Source: Chrysophaeum taylorii (taxonomy: Eukaryota > Sar > Pelagophyceae > Pelagomonadales > Pelagomonadaceae). Taken from it: a stretch of 64,000 nucleotides of DNA. The translations under genes were made by a program, and so were the position numbers. Positions within the stretch are counted from its first letter, which is position 1. Each line of letters starts with the position of its first letter. Of this stretch, positions 1-11,683 are shown in pieces. The stretch lies in contig JAQMWT010000375.1 in NCBI GenBank assembly GCA_029834535.1, positions 1 to 64,000 of the forward strand, given 5' to 3'. The notes below the pieces were generated by a model, which ran no database searches, was not told the DNA's origin, and saw only the letters and a program-made list of their open reading frames with translations.

Positions 1-39
1 TGTTGTACTTCGTTCAGTTACGTATTGCTAGAAAGTCAG

Positions 40-1830
40 AACAACGTTGAAGTTCATGCGGTGGTTGACAGGAAAATAGAGTAGTGAGCGTCAGCAAAAT
101 CGAGGTCTGAAGAACAATAAAGCGACGACAAAGGTGTACAAATTTGACGTGCGTTAGACGATTGTTGCCACTGAGGATCGCAGCAGGGCAAAGATGGCGG
201 AAACACAGGCTGGGTACAGCGCGATGGCGGTGTACCAGACGTCAGTGAGAACGTTGCCTTTGGGCAGATGAACATGGTGCGTGGTGACAGGTTATGACGA
301 TGGTTGGAGTCGACAAAAGCAAAAACAGGCGTAAGCAGGTTTGATACGAATGTGGGTGTTTGGTTGTTGTGGTGCGAAACAGAGTACCATGGGCACGACC
401 CGCGTCTGTACGCGAAAATGGAAGACTTCGGACGCGCCTGCGGTGTAAGGAACGAACACAGGTAGACCAGGCTGCTGTATGCCAGCCTGCTGTGACATAA
501 GAAGGTGGCCCGTTTTCGCATTCGCAAGAACAAGTTGCATGTGCGCGGCAACGTTGGAGGAGCAAGCGGCGAGCTTCGCTCAATGTCTCAATGGAAGGCG
601 GTAGAAGTTGGCGACAGTGGCAAAACAGTTGCACGTAAGAACGACGAATGGCGCAGATAGCGTCGCAGTGGCACGTAAGACATTGCAGATAGCGTCGCGG
701 TGCTGAGCACGGAATTCACGTCGATAGCAAAACCGAATTTTAAAGGTCAGAAAAGCGGTGAAAAACGATAGTGGGTGAAGGAGAACCACAAATCACACAG
801 CAAAGAAGGCGTCCAGGATCCCGATAAGCGATCCACCACATAAGGCTTACAAAAACTGCGCACGCGAGTGACAGGCACAGGCTGGCTGGTTGTGCAGGTG
901 AAATGCGCGATGGAACGTGATTCGCTGGTTTACAAAACCGACAAGCACAACGAGTGGATCAACGAATAGGTGAAAATGCACAACAGTGGATCAACGAATA
1001 TGAAGTCGTGGCTGACGACGCGGCGGATAGCGCGGCGGAAGTGGTTGTGCATGCCATCGAAATTGGTTGTTGTTGAACTTCTCAAGGGTAGAACCACATC
1101 ATCGGTACGAAACGCAAGACGATAAAACAAAGCCAGTAAGGCTTGAAGCACGATGCACGTAGTCAAATGCGAGACACACAGAGGGTGCGTCGGATCAGGT
1201 ACAATGCCGAGCAACTGAACTCCGGTGATAGGTAAAATGCTGAGCAACTTGTATACTCCGATGATGAACTTGTTGAGAAGTTCACTACACCAATCCAGCC
1301 CATGTAGACATCGGTAATGCGCTTGTAAAGTCGCGTGTCGTTCGTCTGGTTTATCATGGATATCAACGTTGCGTTGCAAGCGAAAGTCTTCTTCAGAGCA
1401 GCCAGAAGCGGAAATGCTAGTCAAGGTGTCAGTGGTCAAGATAAGCGCGATCACCGGTGGAAATGATCATGACTTCTAGCGCCAGATTGGTGAAAAGGTA
1501 GCTCACCACAAGCATCAGAGTTTTGCGAAATCTTGGTATCCTTAATTTCGATCGAGGACATGATAAACGATAACGAACCGAACACGTAGCAATGAACTGA
1601 AGCCGAGGAGGAGTCGCTGTTGTCCGTGAAGTCAAGCTCAGGGCGTTCGACCTTGGACACCTGGAACACCTGGTACCATGTGACGAATGGTATGAGGCGT
1701 TAGACTAGCGATAAGAGAAAGACGTAAGGATACTGGATACGTGGTGCAGGGGTAAGTGTCATAGCTTCTTCACAAGTGAGGTCCTCACACAGGTGCTGGA
1801 AAAAGAAAGAAAAGGAAAAAAAAAGGGGTA
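40..1830 (-). repeat. Terminal-type repeat of the copia cluster, left copy
   Basis: This stretch aligns with 3,935-6,410. Both begin near a shared GAACAACGTTGAAGTT and both contain the GTGGATCAACGAATA short repeats and the segment TCGTGGCTGACGACGCGGCG. Lying just beyond RNase H in each half of the cluster, it is best read as a long terminal repeat or 3' untranslated repeat of the copia family. The left copy is shorter because it holds fewer internal tandem units. No coding capacity is credible here. I could not fix exact LTR ends. Confidence 0.55.
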
Positions 1831-1839
1831 AGTGAGACG

Positions 1840-1890
1840 CTCACAGAGGAGAAGCTTTGAGGTTAAAGACGTCATTAGAGGCATTGTGGC

Positions 1891-1989
<99 letters not shown>

Positions 1990-3860
1990 GGAGAGATTAG
2001 GGCGAAGTCACGAGGTGACGTAACGAGCACGAAGCCGGAGGAAGGAAGGAGCTTCCGTACTGCGGGTGAAAATATCGCGAAGGTTGTCAAGACGAGTAAT
2101 GTGTTGGAGATCAATGATGTGGTTGCGACGATATTCGGCGGTGCTGTAAAAGCGAATGTCAATATGGCGGGTGCGCCATGTGAGACATTGGAGACGGACT
2201 TGGGTGACGGTGGTGCTATTATCGACATACATTGGTACCGTGTGACGAGGGAGAGATCAAAGTCATCAAAAAGTTTGAGAAGCCAAGAGAGCTCAGCAGT
2301 AGCGGCGTAAAGAGCGAGCAATTCAGCTTCAAAAGAAGAGCGAGCACGTAAGTACTGCGAGCGGGAGCAGTAGGCTATCATAGAGCCAGCAAGGAGAAAA
2401 CAAAATCCGGTAGTGGAGTGGCGGTCATCAGGGTCGTCGGCCCAGCTGGAGTCGGAATAACCACAGAGACGAAGGGTAGAATCGCGACCAAGAACAAGGG
2501 CAAGATCGTGAGAAACTTTGAGGTAACGAAGAGTGTGGGATAAAGCGTGCCAGTGGGGTTTACCAGGATTGTGTGGAAAAACGCGCACGCCGATTGACGG
2601 ACCAAGTGATATCAGGGCGAGGCATAACAGGAAGAAACAAGACACAACAGAGAATACGACGAAAAAGGGATGCGTGCCATGAAGACGTGCGCAGGTGAGC
2701 CAGGTGCAGGAGAAGCAGCCGCAGAAAGAGGAAGAAGCACTGGGAGCGGGAGTAAATTCTGGTTTACTGTTGATGAAGCGATGTTCGGTGAGGATTTCAC
2801 GGATAGCAAGGGATTGGTAGATAGCGAGCTTGCGACGTTCGCGAGCACGCGTAAGGCGGAGACCAACGGAAGTGGGAAGGCTTTGAACGCAAAAAGGAAG
2901 CTTGGTAATGGCCAATGCAAGAACGGGGGTGCGCCACAAGAAGATCATCAACGACGAGAACAAGGCGCTGAACGACAGTAGACTTAAGCATGAGTGTGTA
3001 GCTGCAAGTGTCACCAGATCCGCGGACGAAGCCACAGTCATTGACGAGAAAGCGTGCCAAATAAAGCCACCAATTACGACAAGTTTGTTTGCAACCATAC
3101 CAAGAGCGACGGAGCTTGTAAACGATTTTGGAACCATCGGTGGGTTGGCGAGGAGCATAGCCTTTGGGTGGCCAGACATAGATGTCTTCGTCAATGAGAG
3201 CTTGGATAAAAGCGGAGTTGACATCCAACTTATGCAAATCCCAGTCATGAACAGCAACGCCAGACAGGGGCTTGTATGAAAGCAGAGATGACATCTACAG
3301 GACGGCACGTGTCGTGGTAAGCAATGCCGTGAACCTGCGTGTAACCGCGGACAACGAGGCGAGCCTTGTACGATTTGAAGCGGCCAGAGTCATACTTCTT
3401 GCGGAGGATCCACTTGAGGGTACAAATGTTGCCAGAAACATCATCATCATCGAAGGAAGGTGCTAAACAAAGGGGAAGGAAGACATAATGAACTAACAAA
3501 CGAAAGCTAACAGAAGAGACATACAAAGAGTTACAGGAGGAAACAGAAGCGACAGAGGAAACAGAATCAACATCGTGACAGGATGAAACAGAATCGCCCG
3601 TATCGACATTGTGACAGGATGAAACAGAATGGCCCGTAAAAAAAAGTTTGTTGGTTGTTGTAACGCGCGTTGGTCGACTTTGCGCGGTCGGCCCCGTTTG
3701 GCGCGACTTTGTTTTGCACTTTCTGTTGTTTTCTCTCTTTTGCACTTTCAGTTGTTTTCTCTCGAGCTCGTAGAATGGTCGGTTCACGTGATGGGGTGAT
3801 CAGTCCCAGTGAAACCGGCGCATTCTCATCAAACAAGGGGCAAGGGGGCAACAGCGGACA
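1840..3860 (-). mobile_element. Copia RT-RNase H fragment, left copy (fossil)
   Basis: Minus-strand translations show copia reverse-transcriptase blocks (CTLKWILRKKYDSGRFKSYK and LVLVVDDLLVAHP) and the RNase H block DSSWADDPDDRHSTTGFCFL with YCSRSQYLRARSSFEAELLA. It is the counterpart of 6.4-8.98 kb. It is broken in several places. It keeps the uninterrupted target sequence that carries the (GTTA)n-tailed insertion in the right copy. Confidence 0.8.
1891..1989. repeat. (GAAA)n microsatellite
   Basis: About 25 uninterrupted GAAA units. The matching site in the right copia copy (about 6,461-6,478) has only about four, so the tract expanded, or the other contracted, after the copies separated. 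The Lys/Glu/Arg-rich or Phe/Leu/Ser-rich translations over it are artefacts of the repeat. Confidence 0.95.
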
Positions 3861-3934
3861 AGGGGGCTACAGCAGGAACAGGTGACAATAGGGCAACAAT
3901 AGACGAGAGCTAGGAAGCGTGGTTCGAGAAAGTC

Positions 3935-6410
3935 AGAACAACGTTGAAGTTCCTTCGGTGGTTGACATTGCAGGAAATCGGGTAAGTGAAACTGTCAGCA
4001 AAATCGAGGTCTGAAGAACAATAGCGACAAAAGTGCCTGGGATGACGTGCGTTAGACGATTGTTGCCACTGAGGATCGCAGCGGGGCAAAGATAGCGGAA
4101 ACACAGGCTGGTACATATGATGGCGGTGTACCAGACGTCTGATGAGAACGTGGCCTTTGGGCAGATAGGTTGCATGGTGCATGGTGACCAGGTTATGACG
4201 ATGGTCGGAGTCGACAGAAGCAAAAACAGGCGTAAACAGGGTTGATGCGAACGTGGGTGTTTGGTTGTTGTGGCGCGAGCAAGTTGCCATGGGCACGACC
4301 GCGTCCTGTACGCGAAGATGGAAGACTTCGGACGCGCCTGCGGTGTAAGGAACGAACACAGGTAGACCAGGCTGCTGTATGCCAGCCTGCTGTGACAGAT
4401 AAGAAAGTGGCCCGTTTTCGCATTCGCAAGAACGAAATTGCCATATGGGCCAACGTTGGAGGAGCAAGCGGCGAGCTTCGCTCGTCATACTCGAATAGGC
4501 TGCGGTAGAAGTTGGCGACAGTGGCAAAACAGTTGTGGCACGTAAGAACGTTGCAGATAGCTTGCAGATAGCGTCGCAGTGGCACGTAAGAACATTGCAG
4601 ATAGCGTCGCGGGTGCTGAGCACGGAATTCACGTCGATAGCAAAACCGAATTTTAAAGGTCAGAAAAACGGCGAAAAAGCGATAGTGCGTGAAGGAGAAC
4701 CACAAATCACACAGCAAAGAAGCGTCTGTCCAGGATCCCGAAGATGAGCGATCCAACCACATAGGAAGCAAGAAAACTGCGCACGCGAAAAATTGACAGG
4801 CACAGCTTAGTTGTGGCAGGTGAAATGCGCGATGGAACGTGATTCGCTGGTTTTACCAAAACCGACAAGCACAACGAGGAGTGGATCAACGAATAGGTGA
4901 AAATGCACAACGGAGAGTGGATCAACGAATAGCTGAAAATGCACAACGGGGAGTGGATCAACGAATAGGCGAAATACAGAACGAGGAGTTGAGCAACGAA
5001 TAGCGGAAAATACAGAACGAGGCGCCTGTGCAATGGGAGCTAAAAACAAAAACGAGGGGCTTCCGTGGGATGGGGTTGTTGATGTGCTTGCATCAGACAT
5101 TCGGCGGTACACACGCTGACTTGGAATTATCTTGAAAGTGCTGCGCTGTTGAGAAGAACGGCGATGGTGGGTAGGGCGTTGTCGTGGAATAGCTAGGAAC
5201 TTTGAAACTTGCGGCAGTCCCCCTTAAAGTGATCCTTGCAGCCGCCAAAAACTGCAGGCAGCCCCTTAAAGTGATCCGTGCTGCCGCCAAAAAGACGTCG
5301 GGTAGTGCGTCGGAATCGAGTAGAGCCAGGTTGTTGGGAAAGGGGAGAGTCTAGGGTAGGTCAGTTGGAAGAGTCTGAAGTCGTGGCTGACGACGCGGCG
5401 GATAGCGCGGCGGAAGTGGTTGTGCATGCCATCGAAATTGGTTGTTGTTGAACTTCTCAAGGGTACAACCACATTCATCGGTACGAAACGCGAGACGATA
5501 AAACAAAGCCAGTAAGGCTTGAAGCACGATGCACGTAGTCAAATGCGAGGACACACTCGAGGGTGCGTCGGATCAGGTACAATGCCGAGCAACTTGAACT
5601 CCGGTGATAGGTAAAATGCCGAGAAACTTGAACGCCGGTGATAGGTACAATGCTGAGCAACTTGTATACTCCGATGATGAACTTGTTGAGGAAGTTCGCT
5701 ACGCGATCCCCACGGCCCATGTAGACATCGGTAATGCGCTTGTAAAGTCGCGTGAAGTTCATGTCGCGGTTTTCATGTTGTTCGCGTGAAGTTCATGTCG
5801 CGGTTTTCATGGATATCAACGTTGTTGCTTGACGCGAAAGTCTTCTTCAGAGCAGCGAGATGCTGAGATGATAGTCCAAGGATCGTTGGTCGAGATAATG
5901 TGATCACCGGTGGAAATGATCATGTTTTCCAGGCGCCGGGTCCATTGGTGAAAAAGATGTCGCTCACCACTGAGGGCATCGAGTTTTTGCGAAAGCTTGC
6001 TATCCTTAATTTCGATCGAGGACATGATAAACGATAACGAACCGAACACGTGGCAATGAACTGAAGCCGAGAAGAAGTCGCCACGAAGCAAGCTCAGGTC
6101 GTCGTCGACGAGCACCTGCTTACCATGTTACGAATGGTATGAGGCGTTAGACTAGCGATAAGAGAAAGACGTATGGATACTGGATACGTGGTGCAGGGGT
6201 AAGTGTCATAGCTTCCTCACAGGAATGGGGCGTTAGACTAGCGATAAGGGAATGACGTAGGGATACTGGATACGTCGTGTAGGGGTAAGTGTCATAGCTT
6301 CCTCACACAGGTGCTGGAAAAGAAGGAAAAGGAAAAAGGGGTAAGTGAGGTCCTCACACAGGTGCTGGAAAAAGAAAGAAAAGGAAAAAAAAAGGGGTAA
6401 GTGAGACGCT
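3935..6410 (-). repeat. Terminal-type repeat of the copia cluster, right copy
   Basis: Longer partner of 40-1,830. It contains about four units of a roughly 40-bp tandem repeat built on GTGGATCAACGAATAG between 4,874 and 5,023, and a two-unit tandem around CCCTTAAAGTGATCC between about 5,205 and 5,290 that the left copy lacks. Placed between two pol fragments, it fits an LTR shared by tandemly joined copia copies. No host gene is visible in it. Confidence 0.55.
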
Positions 6411-8990
6411 CACAATGGAGAAGCTTTGAGGTTAAAGACGTCAATAGAGGCATTGTGGCAGAAAGAAAGAAAGAAAGAGGAGAGATTAGGGCGAAGTCAC
6501 GAGGTGAGGTAACGAGCACGAAGCCGGAGGAAGGAAGGAGCTTCCGTACTGCGGGTGAAAATATCGCGAAGGTTGTCAAGACGAGTAATGTGTTGGAGAT
6601 CAATGATGTGGTTGCGATGATATTCGGCGGTGCTGTAAAAGCGAATGTCAATATGGCGGGTGCGCCATGTGAGACATTGGAGACGGACTTGGGTGACGGT
6701 GGTGCTATTATCTACATACATTGGTACCGTGTGACGAGGGAAATCAAAGTCATCAAAAAGTTGAGAAGCCAAGAGAGCTCAGCAGTAGCGGCGTAAAGAG
6801 CGAGCAATTCAGCTTCAAAAGAAGAGCGAGCACGTAAGTACTGCGAGCGGGAGCAGTAGGCTATCATAGAGCCAGCAAGGAGAAAACAAAATCCGGTAGT
6901 GGAGTGGCGGTCATCAGGGTCGTCGGCCCAGCTGGAGTCGGAATAACCACAGAGACGAAGGGTAGAATCGCGACCAAGAATAAGGGCAAGATCCTGAGAA
7001 CCGTTGAGATAACGCAGAGTGTGGGATAAAGCGTGCCAGTGGGGTTTACCAGGATTGTGGGAAAAACGCGCACACTGATTGACGGACCAAGTGATATCAG
7101 GGCGAGTCATGATGGAAATAAATAAAACACAGCCAACAATACGACGAAAAAGGGATGCGCGCCATGAAGATGTGATCTGGAGAACCAGGAGCAGGACAAT
7201 CAGCCGCAGAAAGATGAAGACCTTTGGGAGCGGGAGTCAGTTCAGGTTTACAGTTGATGAAGCGATGTTCCCTTACCCTGATCGCCGGCTGCATGGTTGC
7301 GATGGAGGACGGTGCCTCATGAATCCTGAGCCTTGCGAGGGCATCCGCCCTCCCGGCGTAGGTTGGCACCTATTCGCCTCCCTGGCGGGCCGGTTGGCAG
7401 CCGGAACGTTCGCAGTGGGACGGGGTATGGCCGGGGGGCGCAGACGGAAGGTTATCGACGAGTTGGTTGTCAGTCACATCGAGGTCTCCTCGTCGCATGG
7501 CGACAAGCTTGATGATCACTCTCCGCCGACCCACCTTTCGGCGCCCCTCGTCTACAGGCCCGTGATTCCGGACTGGCTCCTGTCGGTCCGGCCTGGCTCC
7601 CATGCTCGGGAGAGGTCTGAAGTTAGTTAGTTAGTTAGTTAGAAGCGATGTTCGGTAAGGATTTCACGGATAGCATGGGATTGGTCAAGAGTGAGGGTTC
7701 TCCGAGGGCGATCACGCGTAATGCGAAGACCAACGTAAGAGGTGAGATCAAGCTCGTTAACATCAGTGAAGGTTCTGAAACGGAGGAAGAAGGCTTGGTA
7801 ATGGCCAATGCAATGACGAGGGTGCGCAACAAGAAGATCATCAACGACAAGAACGAGACGTAGGACAACGGTAGAATTAAGCACGAGCTTGTAATTGCAA
7901 GTGTCACCAGATCCGCGGACGAAGCCACAATCATTGATAAGGAAGCGTTCCAAATAAAGCCACCAATTGCGACAAGCTTGTTTGCAACCATACCAAGAGC
8001 GACGGAGCTTGTCAACGATTTTGGAACCATCGGTGGGTTGGCGAGGAGCATAGCCTTCGGGTGGCCAGACAGAGATGTCGTCGTCAATGGGAGCTTGGAT
8101 AAAAGCGGAGCTGACATCCAACTTGTGCAAATCCCAGTCATGAACAGCGACAAAGGTTAGAAAGAAACGGATCGTGACGATGTTAGCAACCGGCGAGTAG
8201 GTGTCGTGATAATCAATGCCGTGAACCTGGGTGTAACCGCGGACAACGAGGCGAGCCTTGTACGATTTGAAGCGGCCAGAGTCATACTTCTTGCGGAGGA
8301 TCCACTTGAGAGTACAAATGTTGCCAGAAAAAGTCGTATGAAGGCGAACAACATCCCAGCAACCAAGCTGACCAAGGGAGTGATACTCTTTGGCGATGGC
8401 TTGCAACCAGCCAGGACGCTCAGGATTGGTCTGAGCTAAAGCTTCACGTAAATGGGTGGAAGTAACGGTTGACTCGTCAAAATATGAATACTGAGAGGTT
8501 TCTTCGGAAGCAGAGTAATAAACATGTGCATGGGGATCAACAAGGGTGTTAGCTAAACAAAGGGGAAGGAAGACATAATGAACTAACAAACGAAAGCTAG
8601 AATAAGAGACATACAAAGAGTGACAGGAGGAAACAGAAGCGACGGAGGAAACAGAATCGACATTGTGACAGGATGAAACAGAATCGACATTGCGTTGTTG
8701 ACAAACGCCAGTATGAAAGTTTGTTGGTTTTTGTAATGCGCTTTGGTCGACTTTGCGCGGTCGGCCCCGTTTGGCTCGACGTAATGGTGCACGTTTCGTA
8801 TTGTGCTGTGACGGGTGAGATATTGTTTCAGGGGTGATCAGTCCCGATAAGGCCGGCTCCTGAGCATCAAAAACAGAAGACAAGGGAGCAACAGCGGAAG
8901 ATAAACGAGGGTCGTAATAAAATAAGTCAGGAAAACGAGAATCCACAAGAGACAGAGGAAGGGGTTGAGAGGACAAAGACTTACGCAGAG
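6410..8990 (-). mobile_element. Copia RT-RNase H region, right copy (fossil)
   Basis: Carries the usual copia order on the minus strand: a divergent region, reverse transcriptase with LVLVVDDLLVAHPRHC (the YVDD-type box) and YHDTYSPVANIVTIRFFLTF, then RNase H with DSSWADDPDDRHSTTGFCFL. It is split by a 371-bp insertion at 7,271-7,641. Broken, with several breaks. Confidence 0.85.
7271..7641 (+). mobile_element. Short non-LTR element with (GTTA)n tail, copy 1
   Basis: A clean insertion in the copia RT. The 12-bp sequence GAAGCGATGTTC sits on both sides (7,259-7,270 and 7,642-7,653), and the left copia copy at about 2,775-2,785 shows the unoccupied site. The insert ends in a hairpin (CTCCC-loop-GGGAG), a short link GGTCTGAA and GTTAGTTAGTTAGTTAG. 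A variable-length target duplication and a simple-repeat 3' tail are hallmarks of LINE/SINE insertion by target-primed reverse transcription. The 371-bp body has no reverse transcriptase, so it is either a SINE or a 5'-truncated LINE. I did not find convincing tRNA-type A and B boxes. Two further copies share the 3' end. Confidence 0.85.
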
Positions 8991-9965
8991 CAAAATTTTC
9001 ATCAAAACAACATCAATCGAGGTGTGGATGACGGGACCAGTGGCGCGTTGAAGCAATATGCGATATCCAGGGCCTGCAGAGGGATACCCAATGAAGATAC
9101 CGGTTATAGCTTTGGTAGGCCATTTGTCGCCAGTAAGAATTGCAGCAGGACAGCCCCAAACACGAAGAAAATCAACACGGGGGAGAGTTTCATGTAGCAT
9201 TTCAGATGGCGTCATATATCCAGGATTAGAGGCATTTGGCATGCGCTCAGAGATGAAGTCAGCCGTTTCCATGGCCCAACGCCAAAAATCAGGTGGACGG
9301 TGCGCATGTACCAAAAGAGTACGAGTAATATCAGCAGTTGCGCGATGAGAGCGTTCCACAACACCAGAAAAAGCGTGCGCCTGTGAAGTTTTGGACTGAG
9401 CTGCAGGAGCACGTTTGAGAGCGATGTTGTTGCCCAGACAGAAGGTTTCGAATTGGCCCATAAGAGAGCGGTCACGATCGGTGTGTATGAGGGCAATGCG
9501 ATATCCGAATGGGCGAACCACGGTAGACAGAAAAAGTTCGAGTTGACGAGCGTTCGTAAGTGCATCGTGTCGTGGAGCAAAGTAACGTGTGCGGTGGCGC
9601 GTATGATCATCGACAAACGTGAGGACCGCTCGGTCTTGATAAAGGAAGGATGGGACGCCTGCAAACATGAGATCGGCGTGGATAATAAGGTAGGGCGCAA
9701 CGGCACGTGGACGAGACAAAGGCTCGGAGGCAGGAAGCGAAGTGGAAGCGGAAGCATGTGCTTTACGTTGGCCAACATGCGCAGCATGCATTTTACCTAG
9801 AGCACAAGCAGGACAAAAAGAAGAGACACGGAACTCGGGAAAAGCGGGGCGCCAACAGCGAGAGAAGACAAACGTCGGATATAAGAGGGACTGTAGTGAC
9901 CAAGACGAGCATGCCAAAGGTCGAAGGTAAGTTGAGTGCGTTGAGACACAGCGGGAAACGCACAA
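8990..9965 (-). mobile_element. Copia integrase core (fossil)
   Basis: Minus-strand translation shows an integrase zinc-site remnant (FCPACALGKMHAAHVG), the catalytic-core blocks HADLMFAGVPSF, FVDDHTRH and ALIHTDRDRSLMGQFETFC, the segment GVVERSHRATADITRTLL, and the downstream copia block DFLRVWGCPAAI followed by GIFIGYPSAGPGYRI. It belongs to the right-hand copia copy. Part of a broken element. Confidence 0.85.
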
Positions 9966-10067
9966 GGGTCATGGACGCGAGGGCAAGACGAAAATGCCAC
10001 AGAAGGTGAAAAAAAAAAACGAAGTCCGCGTAGGGCGCAGCGGTCGTATTGCCGATCCAACAGACGA

Positions 10068-10640
10068 TCAAAAGAAGACCACAGCGACGAAGCAGGGGAA
10101 TAACGTGATGCGTTTGGCGGTGACGTAAAATGCGTTGCGGATGAGCAGGGCCAACAGCCTGAATCGTGTGACAGTTTGGTAGAATGGTGGATGGGGCCGA
10201 GGTGGGTATTGGGGATTGAGTCGAGGTGGGTAGTGGGGATTGAGTCGAGGTGGGTAGTGGGGATTGGACCGTGGTGGGTATTGAGGCCGAGGGCGAGGGC
10301 GGGCGGCGGCTTGGGAGAGCAAATAGCGCTGGCGCTTACGACAATCCCTCTGGTGATGGCCAGGAATACCACAAAAGTGACAAAGGTCAGTAGGGCGTGG
10401 GCGCTTGCGAGGGATAGAACCATGAGAAAATGAAGGCGAAGGTCGGTTACGGAAAGATGGGCGAAAAGATGGGCGAGGGCTGGAACGTTGTCGGGAGCGC
10501 AAAGCATTGAGACGATGAAGGCATTTATCAGAAGGATGGTTGGTACGACCGCAAAAGTTGCAACGTTCACGATGGCGGGGACTTTCACGGAGCGTAGCAT
10601 GGACAAGCGCAGACCTCGTCGTCGGAAGCTGGGCTTTCAA
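10068..10640 (-). mobile_element. Copia Gag with two zinc knuckles (fossil)
   Basis: Minus-strand reading with two CCHC knuckles, CNFCGRTNHPSDKC and CHFCGIPGHHQRDC, followed by a Pro/Arg/Tyr-rich tail made of short YPPRLNPH-type repeats. Two knuckles are less common than one in copia Gag. It lies upstream of the integrase in element order, as expected. No upstream LTR is seen; the element meets the nuclease-like ORF near 10.65-10.69 kb. Confidence 0.75.
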
Positions 10641-10684
10641 TTTGAGTGGCGAAAACTTCTGCGTATTCTCTGAATGTGTCCGAG

Positions 10685-11683
10685 ATGTTCATTAGGCTAT
10701 CGACGCTCTCCCGAGACGCCGACGTCCTCACGAGAGTCTACCGACCGTCCAAGATCCGGCGGGACCGACACCTGCAGAAAGCGCGCGTCTCTCACTCACC
10801 CCCGTCCGCAGGACCGCTGGCAAACGGTGCACTGATACGAAACTGCCGGCGTAAGTCTGATTTGAACTACGTTCCATCAACTGTTCCTCTTTCTCACATC
10901 ACTTTTACCGTTTTTCTAATATGGGTCATATCACTCGTTACTATACACCAGTTCGGGACACATCACTGGTTCGGCATCTTTGCTGACGTCGTCGCCCCTA
11001 CCATTCGCACGCGCCTCTACGGCCGGTACCGAGGCAATCTCGCCCGACGTCAAGTCGTCCCAGACATCCTCACCACGCTCGACAACAAGGAGCAACTCTA
11101 CGAGATAAAAACCCTCGCTTGGGGTTCGTTGTGCACCGCCCACGCCCTCCATCCCTCCCACCCGTCGCCTGTCGATCGGCGCGCAGCGCAAGTCCACTCC
11201 GAATACCTCGCTCACGCCCGCGGCATCGACGCCATCATCCCCCAGCCGGGTACAGCACCACCGCCTGGCTTCTTGGGCCCTGTCGAACAGCGGCTACGTA
11301 GCTACGGCACCGTCGCCGGCCTCGTCTTTGGTGCCTTCGGTGAGGCCAGCGCGGCGTGCCACGCTCTCGCCCAAACATGCGCAGAGCGCATCGCTGCGCG
11401 AACCTGGGTGACAAGCGGCTGCGCCAACTTCACAGAGGCAAAGGCGGCCCAAACTCGCCGCATCTACCGTGAGTGGGGGATCGCCAACGCATTAGGCCGG
11501 GCTCGCTGTGCCCTCACCGCCCTCACCCATGTCGCCGCCTCGGGGAACCCCACCCAGGCCGCCCGATCCCAGCAGGACGTCACCCTTCGTCGCACATACG
11601 TCCGGCGGCAGCATGCGTACGACCTACGGGCGGGGCCCGTCCTCTCTTCGCCTGCCCCACGCCTCGGCGATGACCCCGACTAG
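10685..11683 (+). CDS. PD-(D/E)XK nuclease-like retroelement C-terminal ORF
   Basis: Open frame from the first in-frame ATG at 10,685 to TAG at 11,683. Coding character is best from about 10,970 on. It shows VVPDILTT followed twelve residues after PD by EIK (PD-x12-E-x-K), matching the active-site spacing of restriction-like endonucleases of non-LTR retroelements. Next come RRAAQVHSEYLAHA, GPVEQRLRSYGTVAGLVFGA and a helical tail with RRIYREWGIANALGRARCAL. From memory, this tail arrangement is frequent in algal genomes at the C-terminus of mobile-element polyproteins. No reverse transcriptase lies upstream; copia sequence adjoins instead, so this is probably a 5'-truncated copy. Its last codons and 3' flank are the unit of the array that follows. 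The nuclease call rests on one motif plus context. Confidence 0.5.
   Translation: MFIRLSTLSRDADVLTRVYRPSKIRRDRHLQKARVSHSPPSAGPLANGALIRNCRRKSDLNYVPSTVPLSHITFTVFLIWVISLVTIHQFGTHHWFGIFADVVAPTIRTRLYGRYRGNLARRQVVPDILTTLDNKEQLYEIKTLAWGSLCTAHALHPSHPSPVDRRAAQVHSEYLAHARGIDAIIPQPGTAPPPGFLGPVEQRLRSYGTVAGLVFGAFGEASAACHALAQTCAERIAARTWVTSGCANFTEAKAAQTRRIYREWGIANALGRARCALTALTHVAASGNPTQAARSQQDVTLRRTYVRRQHAYDLRAGPVLSSPAPRLGDDPD

Larger units (their letters stand above)
1..10690 (-). mobile_element. Broken Ty1/copia composite (old LTR retrotransposon copies)
   Basis: A fossil Ty1/copia cluster read on the minus strand. From right to left it shows a Gag segment with two CCHC knuckles, an integrase core, reverse transcriptase and RNase H (about 10.64 to 6.4 kb), then a terminal-type repeat. 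A second, shorter RT-RNase H piece and a second copy of the terminal repeat follow. This order fits two related copia copies, or one copy rearranged by recombination between long terminal repeats. It is clearly broken, with roughly ten or more breaks overall, and the two halves differ by point changes and indels, so it is not recent. The left edge lies outside the window; the right edge meets the nuclease-like ORF near 10.69 kb. Confidence 0.85.

Noticed and set aside
1832-2023. Lys/Glu/Arg repeat protein
   Set aside because: Translation of the (GAAA)n microsatellite inside a dead copia RNase H.
7271-7641. tRNA-derived SINE promoter in the (GTTA)n element
   Set aside because: I looked for A and B boxes and found no pair with convincing consensus and spacing; left as SINE or truncated LINE.
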